DNA of 6,083 bases from an uncultured Capnocytophaga sp. (GCF_938029845.1 NZ_CALHGG010000169.1:1-6083); one strand, 5' to 3'; shown: positions 1-5,914, counted from the first letter of the stretch. Notes: a model not told the origin generated them from the letters alone. Numbers and translations are program-made.

Positions 1-98
1 ACCTTTATACCCCTGTGCAAATGCTTATGGGGCGCAGTGTAAATTGTGAATTTGCCAATATGAGGAACCTCAACGGAACTTCTAAGACAACTAATTAG
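1..98 (+). CDS. C-terminal end of a repeated small protein (copy 1, partial)
   Basis: The window opens inside a reading frame that starts at position 3 and stops at TAG 96-98, giving 31 residues. They match the C-terminus of the small protein at 2429-2584 at 28 of 31 positions (shared core RSVNCEFANMRNLNGTSKTT). Six other codons differ only synonymously and both copies stop at the same codon, which argues that this frame is or recently was a selected protein. The 5' end lies outside the window. A nuclease-toxin tip frame opens directly after the stop. I do not recognise the family, and no signal peptide or membrane segment is visible in what remains. It could be a whole small gene, the tail of an upstream immunity protein, or a remnant of a mobile element. 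Confidence 0.45.
   Translation, partial: LYTPVQMLMGRSVNCEFANMRNLNGTSKTTN
1..98 (+). repeat. Direct repeat, copy 1
   Basis: This copy aligns without gaps to 2487-2584 with about 13 mismatches in 98 bases. Positions 31-70 are 40 identical bases. Similarity fades in the last two codons before the stop, next to the module 1 toxin frame. The left edge is cut by the window, so the repeat may be longer. Confidence 0.85.
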
Positions 99-482
99 GC
101 TTTATTAGGGTTCATTAATACAGCTTCTTTTGAATATTCTTATGCTCTAAGAGAAGTTAGTATGGGAGCAAGTATTGTAAGAGCTGAAACAGCAGCACAA
201 CAATATACTAAATCAAATTTAGCACTTGGTCAACAAATACATAAAGCATATAAAACTAACTTACATAATCCTGCAAAACAAATGTTTAAAGAGTATAGAT
301 TACCAAGTGGTAAAAGAATAGACTTTTTAGACGTTCCAAATTCTACAATATATGAATTAAAACCATATAATCCAAGGGCTATGAAACAAGGACAAATGCA
401 GTTGAATATGTATATGAGAGAACTACAAACAATGCCACAGTATAGAGGAATACAATGGAAAACAGTCTTAGAAACATATTAA
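99..482 (+). CDS. Orphan Rhs toxin tip, PD-(D/E)xK nuclease-like (Tox-REase type)
   Basis: The frame is open from 99 but its first usable start is ATG 162 (106 residues), so this is probably the C-terminal tip of a longer Rhs protein without its own 5' end. Counting from that ATG, the sequence has H27 in GQQIHKAYK, then RIDF with D54, then IYELKP with E65 and K67, then QGQMQLNMY with Q78, Q80 and Y84. This D...ExK...QxxLxxY order is the restriction-endonuclease-fold core, as in the Tox-REase families of polymorphic toxins, which cut DNA. The residues between 99 and 161 look like the usual helical pre-toxin linker. The stop is one base before the DUF4304-like gene, the normal toxin-then-immunity order. 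The exact Tox-REase subfamily (REase-7 suspected) is not certain. An orphan tip with this start would be poorly expressed and not exported. Confidence 0.7.
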   Translation, partial: ALLGFINTASFEYSYALREVSMGASIVRAETAAQQYTKSNLALGQQIHKAYKTNLHNPAKQMFKEYRLPSGKRIDFLDVPNSTIYELKPYNPRAMKQGQMQLNMYMRELQTMPQYRGIQWKTVLETY

Positions 483-483
483 T

Positions 484-951
484 ATGAACAGTAAAGAGTT
501 TAAATATATTTTTGGAGAAATATCAAAAGCAAATCATTTTAAGTATGCTTTTGGAGGTTGGTATAAAGAAAGTTCTGAATGTATTTGTGTATTGGAACTT
601 CAAAAATCTAACTTTGGAAATTATTATCAATTAAATATCAAAGTTTTTATACAAGGAGTTTTTAATGAGAATCGTATAATAGAAAAAAGAATAATTAAAA
701 ATTTGATGGGGGACATCAATTCAAGTGCAATAGGTGAAGACCAAAGGATTTTTGATTTTGATAGTTTTATAGATGATAATAAGAGAATAGAGTTATTAAA
801 AGATTTTTTCAGAAAGCATATAATTCCTTTTACAACAAAGGTACTATCAATATCAGGAATAAAAGAATTGGCAAATAAAGGAGAGATATTATTATTACCC
901 GCTGTTAAGGAAGAATTAGATAGATTAGAATTGACTAACAAAGAGGTTTAG
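484..951 (+). CDS. DUF4304-like immunity protein
   Basis: This 155-residue protein starts at ATG 484, one base after the nuclease tip's stop. It has no signal peptide or membrane segment and should be cytosolic. Its N-terminal half resembles DUF4304 proteins: an initial helix (F6-KYIFGEISK), a GGWYK turn near 24-28, and the strand motif VLELQKS followed by NYYQLNI at about 36-52. DUF4304 proteins are commonly found beside polymorphic toxins. The likely role is to bind and block the nuclease encoded just upstream. A run of charged residues around 95-112 (DDNKRIELLKDFFRKH) is probably helical. The stop codon overlaps the open frame of the next toxin tail, showing how tightly the modules are joined. 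The family match is from motif memory only; the immunity role follows from position. Confidence 0.7.
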   Translation: MNSKEFKYIFGEISKANHFKYAFGGWYKESSECICVLELQKSNFGNYYQLNIKVFIQGVFNENRIIEKRIIKNLMGDINSSAIGEDQRIFDFDSFIDDNKRIELLKDFFRKHIIPFTTKVLSISGIKELANKGEILLLPAVKEELDRLELTNKEV

Positions 952-1733
952 CAGGACTTATAGCAAGTATTGGTTATACAGTAAAGGAAAACTGGGGAGA
1001 TATAAAAGATTGGGTAGGTCGTAATGCAAGGAGTACAGGCAAATGGTTTGAAAAACAAGGAAAAAGTGTAGGGCAATGGTTCTCAAAGCAATTTAATTCT
1101 ATTAGAGGGTGGTTTGAAGGAGATGGTACGCCAAGGGTGGTAGAGACTACGCCTATAACTACAAATGGAGAAGCACTTCCTATATTCTATACTAATGCTC
1201 CACAACATACAGACTCTTTTAACGGAGGATGGGGACAGGTCTTACATTTCTTGACAGGAGGTGAAGAAAATGGAACTCGATACGATAGTAATGGAGATTA
1301 TATATGACCAGCATATAATCAAGAAGGAGGACTTTTAGAATGGGTAAGTGTAGGAGCGGTGAAAGGAAGTTTAGCTTTAGTTAAATTTTCTAGTGAAATT
1401 GCGCAAGCTCAAAAAATGGCTAAAGCAACAAAAGTAGTTCAGGCATCTCATAAAGGAACAAAACTTTTAAATCAATATAATAGTGTTGAAAGTTTAATAA
1501 AAGGAGCAGGAAAGTTATCGCGTGTTAAAGGAGGTATGCAAGGTTTTGTAAAAGGAGATGGAGCTTCTGTCTTTAAAGCTCTTACTCAAAATGCAAAAAT
1601 GCAATCAAATGGACAGTATTTACTAAGTAATGGAGTCCAAATAGGCTATCATTATTCAAAAACTACTGGAGCTTACACAATTCATATTACGCCTACAGCA
1701 GGAGAAATGATAAAAATAAGATTTGTAAAATGA
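939..1733 (+). pseudogene. Orphan Rhs toxin tail with in-frame TGA (module 2)
   Basis: One frame is open from 939 and reads as a coherent Rhs tip: GLAGLIASIGYT, a Trp-rich segment with three 11-residue repeats (1035-1118), a Pro/Thr linker, and a C-terminal domain ending at TGA 1731-1733. It is interrupted by TGA at 1305-1307, between DYI and PAYNQEGG, where a Trp codon (TGG) would fit well. There is no ATG between 939 and 1305. So it lacks both the Rhs core and a start codon and carries a stop: a silent toxin cassette. Its 5' end overlaps the 3' end of the DUF4304-like gene in another frame, which places the module junction within a few bases of 939-951. Its 3' end overlaps the downstream immunity candidate by 4 bases (ATGA). 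Confidence 0.7.
1359..1733 (+). CDS. C-terminal domain of module 2 toxin, possible RNase
   Basis: This is the part of the module 2 tail that could be translated as it stands, from GTG 1359 (124 residues); the GTG has no clear ribosome binding site, so real initiation is doubtful. A Lys-rich helical stretch (about 18-65) leads to a compact C-terminal domain of about 60 residues. That domain contains NGQYLLSNGVQIGYHYS (H98, Y99, S100) and TIHI (T107, H109) and ends KIRFVK. Short beta-rich domains with paired His/Ser/Thr residues of this kind occur in the barnase-EndoU-ColicinE5-RelE (BECR) RNase toxins. That assignment is inference from pattern only. The small basic domain directly before an overlapping gene supports a toxin role more firmly than it supports the chemistry. 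Confidence 0.5.
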   Translation: MKGSLALVKFSSEIAQAQKMAKATKVVQASHKGTKLLNQYNSVESLIKGAGKLSRVKGGMQGFVKGDGASVFKALTQNAKMQSNGQYLLSNGVQIGYHYSKTTGAYTIHITPTAGEMIKIRFVK

Positions 1734-2398
1734 AAGAATATCAAAAACATTTAGATTTTTATAATCAAAAATATTGGTTTTCAACCTCATCTAGTCTTAT
1801 TCCTTTTGAAGAATGGAGTGATAAAGATAAAGGTCAAAAGTATTTAGAAAAATATTGGTTATCTAATGAAGAATATCTAAGTACGTGGAGAAATATTCAA
1901 CAAAATATTTTTATTACAAATAAGTCTTTACCACACTTAATTTACAAAGATAATTTTAATATAATAGCATTGCAAGGAGGATGTCTTTTTTTAGAAAAAG
2001 ATTTTCTACAATTACAAAAAATATTACTCAATATAGGAGAAAAATATTTTGTAGTAATTCAGAATAATCAAGAATTTACAAAAGGAGAACCAATGTTCAA
2101 AATGAAATTTCCAGTAAACATAACTTGGAAAGAAATGATTAGTGGAGGAGCTATATCGGCAGTACTTATCAATATGTTTTATAATGAGTATTACATTTTT
2201 GGAGAAAGCGGTAAATGGGGTAAATATATAGCAAGTGACTATGATTATCCTATAGATTTATTTGGATTTACTCAAGAATTGACACCAATATTTGAAAAAT
2301 TTTTATCACAAACTAAAGATGAGCAAATAGAACTCTTGAAATGGTTACCAAAAGAGTATAAAAATCGTGTTTTTAAAAATAAACCTATCTATTTGTAA
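1730..2398 (+). CDS. Putative immunity protein of module 2
   Basis: This 222-residue protein has its ATG overlapping the toxin's TGA stop (ATGA at 1730-1733), the translational coupling typical of toxin-immunity pairs. It has no signal peptide or clear membrane segment and is probably cytosolic. It is rich in aromatic residues. Visible landmarks are an acidic N-terminal part (FEEWSDKDKG), GEKYFVVIQNN near 102-112, FPVNITWKEMISGGAISAVL near 127-146, and YYIFGESGKWGKYIASDYDYP near 154-174 leading into DLFGF. These suggest a SUKH/SMI1-sized mixed alpha/beta immunity fold, but I cannot name the family. Position and overlap support neutralisation of the module 2 toxin. The gene is intact although the toxin has an internal stop. 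Confidence 0.65.
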   Translation: MKEYQKHLDFYNQKYWFSTSSSLIPFEEWSDKDKGQKYLEKYWLSNEEYLSTWRNIQQNIFITNKSLPHLIYKDNFNIIALQGGCLFLEKDFLQLQKILLNIGEKYFVVIQNNQEFTKGEPMFKMKFPVNITWKEMISGGAISAVLINMFYNEYYIFGESGKWGKYIASDYDYPIDLFGFTQELTPIFEKFLSQTKDEQIELLKWLPKEYKNRVFKNKPIYL

Positions 2399-2428
2399 AA
2401 TCATAATCGCTAATTCTTAAAGCTGAAT

Positions 2429-2584
2429 ATGACAGCGATGTCAGAGAGGAATTATCTTGAGAAGGTGATTTATGGAGTGATTAATGATCTTTATACACCG
2501 GTACAATTTCTTATGAGGCGCAGTGTAAATTGTGAATTTGCCAATATGAGGAACCTTAACGGAACTTCTAAAACAACCCAGTAA
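2429..2584 (+). CDS. Small repeated protein, 51 residues (copy 2)
   Basis: A short ORF with ATG 2429 (alternative internal ATG 2438) ends at TAA 2582-2584. Residues 21-51 (LYTPVQFLMRRSVN...KTTQ) are the second copy of the sequence at the start of the window. Between the copies six codons change synonymously, three residues change, and both frames stop at the same position, so the frame is likely real at least in its C-terminal 31 residues. The N-terminal 20 residues have no comparison in the window. No family is recognised and there is no obvious membrane helix or signal. It sits 30 bases after the module 2 immunity gene and just before the module 3 toxin tail, so it may be a conserved small gene carried between modules, or the tail of a larger lost gene. 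Confidence 0.45.
   Translation: MTAMSERNYLEKVIYGVINDLYTPVQFLMRRSVNCEFANMRNLNGTSKTTQ
2487..2584 (+). repeat. Direct repeat, copy 2
   Basis: Second copy of the 98-base repeat seen at 1-98, in the same orientation and 2486 bases apart; 2517-2556 is identical to 31-70. Between them the copies bracket modules 1 and 2, so homologous recombination between them would delete both modules. The boundary with the module 3 toxin frame falls at the end of the repeat. Confidence 0.85.
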
Positions 2585-3096
2585 ATCGAACTGCACCTTA
2601 TTGAGAAGGGAAAGCACCTGGATGGGAAATTTATGCAGGAACAGGGACAACTATTGGTAATGAATTATATTATAGTGAAAGATATGGTACTTGGATGGGC
2701 AAAAACTTTAAGATATATAAACAAACTTGGGGAGGAAATGGAATTACAGGAGGTAAAAATAAATTTGGTAAAGCAACAGCAAAAAAAATTGGTTGGGCAG
2801 GTAATGTCTTAGGAGCATGGAATGCTGTATCCATAGAAACAGAAAGACAAAATGATGAAATAAACAATACTCAATGGGTTCTTGAACAAGCATCTAATGC
2901 TTTTTCAACATTTGGAGGAATATCTGGTGTTGTCTGGGGAATAGGTTGGGAACTTGGTAGATTTATGACAAGTATGGAATGGTATCAAGAATTTACATAT
3001 CGCTACTGGTATAACCGTTGGGAGAAGCGATATGGAAAGCCTTCTAAATACAATGAAACTATTTGGAATTATTTTTATGAAAATTACGGCAAATGA
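2585..3096 (+). pseudogene. Orphan Rhs toxin tail, possibly membrane-active (module 3)
   Basis: The toxin frame can be read from about 2587 but meets TGA at 2602-2604 (context PY-stop-EGKAPGW, where Trp would fit). It then stays open to TGA 3094-3096. The only usable start is ATG 2695, giving 133 residues. That product is very rich in Trp (10) and Gly. It has a basic N-terminal part (GGKNKFGKATAKKIG), a hydrophobic stretch with small residues at about 68-90 (FSTFGGISGVVWGIGWELGRF), and an aromatic basic C-terminus (YRYWYNRWEKRYG). No hydrolase motif is visible. The next gene is a multi-pass membrane protein, which hints at a toxin acting on the inner membrane, but that is inference. As in module 2, no Rhs core precedes it, so it is a silent cassette. 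Confidence 0.6.
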
Positions 3097-3491
3097 TGGA
3101 CGTGCTTTATTATTATATTTATCTTTTTTATGCAACGGTTATGCCTGATGATTATCCACATACAAACACTGTTTGGGCATTAGGAGCGACATCTGTTTTT
3201 ATAGTCAATGGATTAATTGATATACCATTAGCATATTTTTTTAATTGTTATTTAAGTACAATTCAAAAAGTAATTATAATAGTAATTATGCTACTTTTGT
3301 TTTACTTTAAGTATTACAAAAGCGGTAGGGGGAAACAAATTGTTGAAAAAGAGAAACCTAAGTTTTTTGGTAGCAAAACAGTTTCTATAATACTAACTAT
3401 TTTATTTTTTTTGATAAGTATGTTTTTCTTATTTTTTAAAGCAGATATAGTAAGAGAAATATTAGTAAAAGGTGGAGTTGTAGCTAATTAG
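3093..3491 (+). CDS. Multi-pass membrane immunity protein candidate (module 3)
   Basis: This 132-residue protein begins in an ATGA overlap with the toxin stop (a second ATG follows at 3096). Hydrophobic segments lie at about 2-17, 27-52, 57-75 and 94-116, the last two being strong (VIIIVIMLLLFYF; SIILTILFFLISMFFLFF). The loop between them (about 73-95) is strongly basic (KYYKSGRGK...KEKPK) and should face the cytoplasm. Small integral membrane immunity proteins typically protect against pore-forming or envelope-targeting toxins, which fits the hydrophobic toxin tail just upstream. The family is not recognised. Its stop codon TAG at 3489-3491 lies inside sequence that reads as Rhs core in another frame, so the natural C-terminus may have been changed by the recombination that joined module 4. 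Confidence 0.6.
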   Translation: MMDVLYYYIYLFYATVMPDDYPHTNTVWALGATSVFIVNGLIDIPLAYFFNCYLSTIQKVIIIVIMLLLFYFKYYKSGRGKQIVEKEKPKFFGSKTVSIILTILFFLISMFFLFFKADIVREILVKGGVVAN

Positions 3492-4971
3492 CTATGAATA
3501 TAACGCCTTTGGCGAGCGTTCACACTGTTATTATGGCAATGCTGAAGTAGAAAAAGCTAAACGCCCACTGCTAAAACACTACAGCCACGACGGTAGTGTA
3601 GAAATCGTATGTAACAAAACCGATAACAGCACCAAGTTTATACTTTACTTAGGCGGTGATGCCTATAGTGCCCCTGCGATACTCATTTCGGACGGTGAAA
3701 CACAAAAGCTCTATTACTTACATAGAGATTATTTAGGCTCTATAGTAATGCTCACCGATGAGGACGGCAACATCGCTGAAAGACGCCATTTTGACCCTTG
3801 GGGACACCCCATAAAAGTGGAAGACGGAGCGGGAAAAGTGTTACAAGGTTTAACTTTATTAGATAGAGGCTTTACGGGACACGAGCACCTGCAAACGATA
3901 GGACTTATCCATATGAACGGACGGTTGTACGACCCAGCGCTACACCGTTTCTTACAACCTGACAATTATGTGCAAGACCCTTTTAACACCCAAAACTTTA
4001 ATAGATATGGATATGTGCTTAACAATCCATTGTTATACACAGACCCTACGGGAGAGTATATTCTTGTAGATGATATAGTAGCTGCGGTTTTCGGAGGTAT
4101 AATTAATTTGACTGTAAATGCAATACAAGGAAATTTAGGAGGACACGGTTTTTGGGGAGGAGTTGGCAGAGGATTTGCAGCTTTTGGAGCAGGAGCACTA
4201 GCAGGTTGGGGTGCTTTATACCCAGAGTTTGGAGGATGGCTTTGGGGAGGAGGTGTAGTTGGAGCTACTAATGCTTGGTTAGGAGGAGCTACTAAGGCAG
4301 AAGATATAGCATTAGGAGCAGGAATTGGTGTTGTGTCAAGTGTTGTGGGAGGAGCAGCAAGTAGTTTAGCAAATAAAGGAGTTAATCTTATGATTAATGG
4401 CCTAAAAGTTACAAGCCCTATTGTAAAAGGAGTGGTAAATGGATTAATAGGAGGATTTGCTGGAGGATATGCTAGTGGATTTGTTGTAGGCTATATGGAA
4501 ACAGGTAATCTAAATTATGCCCATCATTCTGGTATGTTTGGAGCTAAGATAGGAGCTCCTTTGGGTATTATATCAGGTGTTTCATCTTCTCTTAGATACT
4601 CATCAAGAAATAATTTAAATCCTTGGACAGGAGAAAGAATTATTTCAGAAGGAGAGATAGTTGTGAGACATCATACAAGCTCAGAAGGACTTTATTCTAT
4701 AAAAAAGAATGAATTTATAACTCCTTCAAGAGTTTCAGATTATAACTTTATAGGAACAGATTTTGAGGCAACTCCCAATTTTAAAGGGATTCAGAACTTT
4801 GGACAAGCAGGGAAAGGAGCTTTTATAGAGTTAGTACTTCCTAAGAATATACTAGTACCTAGTCCTTCTCCAACCCAACCATATTATTTTAGAGTAAATA
4901 CAGGATTTGATAATAATTTTATTATTAAACCTAGTTATAAACCACAATACTATTATAATATAAAGTTTTAA
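3484..4971 (+). CDS. Orphan Rhs core fragment with C-terminal toxin tip (module 4)
   Basis: The frame is open from 3484 with no start codon before ATG 3748 (407 residues from there), yet Rhs homology begins at about 3487 (ISYEYNAFGER), so the 5' end of the gene is missing. The core contains the HRDYLGSIVML, FDPWGH and GFTGHEHL landmarks, then GLIHMNGRLYDPALHRFLQPD and RYGYVLNNPLLYTDPTGE. The last matches the PxxxxDPxG autoproteolysis motif (P94, D99, P100 and G102 from ATG 3748), where Rhs proteins release their toxin. After it come a Gly/Ala-rich hydrophobic stretch (about 105-280), often seen before translocated toxins, and a C-terminal domain from about 300. That domain has VVRHHTSSEGLYSI (R307, H308, H309, T310) and GKGAFIELVLP (356-366), resembling HYD1-type ADP-ribosyltransferase toxins. 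The core part is clearly more GC-rich than the tip. Probably a displaced tip; not exported as it stands. Confidence 0.8.
   Translation, partial: LISYEYNAFGERSHCYYGNAEVEKAKRPLLKHYSHDGSVEIVCNKTDNSTKFILYLGGDAYSAPAILISDGETQKLYYLHRDYLGSIVMLTDEDGNIAERRHFDPWGHPIKVEDGAGKVLQGLTLLDRGFTGHEHLQTIGLIHMNGRLYDPALHRFLQPDNYVQDPFNTQNFNRYGYVLNNPLLYTDPTGEYILVDDIVAAVFGGIINLTVNAIQGNLGGHGFWGGVGRGFAAFGAGALAGWGALYPEFGGWLWGGGVVGATNAWLGGATKAEDIALGAGIGVVSSVVGGAASSLANKGVNLMINGLKVTSPIVKGVVNGLIGGFAGGYASGFVVGYMETGNLNYAHHSGMFGAKIGAPLGIISGVSSSLRYSSRNNLNPWTGERIISEGEIVVRHHTSSEGLYSIKKNEFITPSRVSDYNFIGTDFEATPNFKGIQNFGQAGKGAFIELVLPKNILVPSPSPTQPYYFRVNTGFDNNFIIKPSYKPQYYYNIKF
4027..4056 (+). other. Rhs core/tip boundary with DPxG cleavage motif
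   Basis: These codons read PLLYTDPTGE, fitting the PxxxxDPxG signature at which the Rhs core aspartyl-protease activity cuts off the variable C-terminal toxin. Conserved core ends here and base use turns markedly AT-rich soon after. In known Rhs families this is also where tips are swapped. The usual Leu after DPxG is replaced by Glu. Confidence 0.75.
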
Positions 4972-4980
4972 TACGTGGTT

Positions 4981-5481
4981 ATGACAAAAGAAGAACTAAA
5001 GTTTTTAGTGGTAATATTTAGGCAAATATACCTCTCTATACTCAGATGTAATGAAGTTGAGAAAGAAGCATACTTTGCTTTTTTTGAAAAAAGAATGAGA
5101 TACTACTTATATACCAAACGTTTGTTGAATAGAAAAATGCACAGAGAAGGGATGAGAGTGTCTCTTTGGGGAACAACAACTGTCCATTTGGAGTATATTG
5201 CTATGTATGAAATACTTAGTAAATTTATACTTTTTGTAAAAGAAAAATCTTTTCCCGCTTTTGAATTGAGAGATGAGATATTTAGGTTTACAGCTAATAT
5301 ATATAGTTATTTAGAATCAAAAGTTTCTTTTAGAGATCAAAAAAAATATGCTTATGTAGAACATTACAACCAAAATGATTTAAATGGGCAGCTTTTTGAT
5401 ACTATTGATGAAGTACTCGATAAATTAGGTTGTGAACATATAATAAGAGACATTCACAATACAACTCAACTAATGAACTGA
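4981..5481 (+). CDS. Putative immunity protein A of module 4
   Basis: A 166-residue protein from ATG 4981. A GTG two codons earlier at 4975 is possible, but the downstream paralogue aligns from MTK, so ATG is preferred. The predicted protein is mostly helical, rich in Lys, Glu and Tyr, with no signal peptide. Landmarks are MTKEELKFLVVIF, a basic segment RMRYYLYTKRLLNRKMH at about 37-53, LEYIAMYEILSKFILF near 71-86, and YSYLESKVSF near 112-121. It starts 9 bases after the ADP-ribosyltransferase-like tip, the position of an immunity gene. The next gene shares its opening, its ILSK(F/Y)I motif and their spacing, so the two look like duplicated copies. I do not recognise the family; a role in blocking the upstream toxin is inferred from position. 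Confidence 0.6.
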   Translation: MTKEELKFLVVIFRQIYLSILRCNEVEKEAYFAFFEKRMRYYLYTKRLLNRKMHREGMRVSLWGTTTVHLEYIAMYEILSKFILFVKEKSFPAFELRDEIFRFTANIYSYLESKVSFRDQKKYAYVEHYNQNDLNGQLFDTIDEVLDKLGCEHIIRDIHNTTQLMN

Positions 5482-5482
5482 A

Positions 5483-5914
5483 ATGACAAAAGATTTTTTA
5501 AAATACTTAACAGTTATTTTTGCATATCTACATTTTTCAAGAGTAAAGAGTAGAGAAGTTATAAAATATTGTACTTTTGCTGAAAGTACCTTAAAACAGT
5601 GGGTAATAGACTTAAAAGCTAAAAAGTATCATTTAAAATTGAGTAAATTACAATGTATAGCTATTTATTTAATTCTCAGCAAGTATATAATGATTACAAA
5701 CCAAGAACAAAAAGTTTCTCCAGAAGAAATAGGAGAACTAAATGTAGAAATTATGCAAGTATACAATTTTTTAGTTAAAAAATTACCTTTTTATTGTAGA
5801 AGTCAATTCTCATCACTAAAAAGTAAAAGAAACGAATTAGAGAACGTTTCTATTGAAGAAATATTTGATAGAGTGAAAGAAAAGAGTGTTTTAAGTTTCA
5901 TGAATTTTACCTAA
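5483..5914 (+). CDS. Putative immunity protein B of module 4, paralogue of A
   Basis: A 143-residue protein starting one base after the previous stop. It opens MTKDFLKYLTVIF against MTKEELKFLVVIF in protein A. It shares QCIAIYLILSKYIM against EYIAMYEILSKFIL, and YNFLVKKLPF against YSYLESKVSF, at similar spacing. Overall identity is low, so this is an old duplication or two related immunity genes brought together. The protein is probably all-helical and cytosolic, with many Lys residues and no membrane segment. After its stop at 5912-5914 there are only about 35 bases before the next Rhs core fragment. It may protect against a related toxin variant whose own tip has been lost, or act with A. 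The family is unknown. Confidence 0.6.
   Translation: MTKDFLKYLTVIFAYLHFSRVKSREVIKYCTFAESTLKQWVIDLKAKKYHLKLSKLQCIAIYLILSKYIMITNQEQKVSPEEIGELNVEIMQVYNFLVKKLPFYCRSQFSSLKSKRNELENVSIEEIFDRVKEKSVLSFMNFT

Noticed and set aside
627..941. Minus-strand open frame opposite the DUF4304-like gene
   Set aside because: It is antisense to a well-supported gene and reads as low-complexity Ser/Asn/Ile sequence, typical of a shadow in AT-rich DNA. The other minus-strand frames were rejected on the same grounds.
2399..2428. Promoter for the small repeated gene
   Set aside because: No convincing Bacteroidota -7 TAnnTTTG with a matching -33 element could be seen in this short gap or in the other short gaps.
2420..2455. 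Alternative frame reading KAEYDSDVREELS upstream of the repeat
   Set aside because: It stops after a few residues and gains no support from the repeat comparison, which favours the other frame.
2565..2601. Reading NNPVNRTAPY across the repeat end, resembling the Rhs NNPLLYTDP boundary
   Set aside because: Only NNP and a Thr coincide, the DPxG motif is absent and the frame upstream is closed by a stop. Probably chance, though a micro-homology junction cannot be excluded.
1305..2604. TGA read as Trp throughout (alternative genetic code), which would restore two toxin tails
   Set aside because: TGA also ends frames at 1733, 3096 and 5481, exactly where an immunity gene begins or overlaps, and TGG is used freely for Trp. 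Decay of silent cassettes explains the two internal TGAs more simply.
2585..2815. Open frame following the small protein's TAA in the same frame, with several internal ATGs
   Set aside because: It overlaps the module 3 toxin frame, whose Gly/Trp-rich product ends in an ATGA overlap with the next gene. The alternative reading is a Lys/Gln/Leu-rich shadow with no support.
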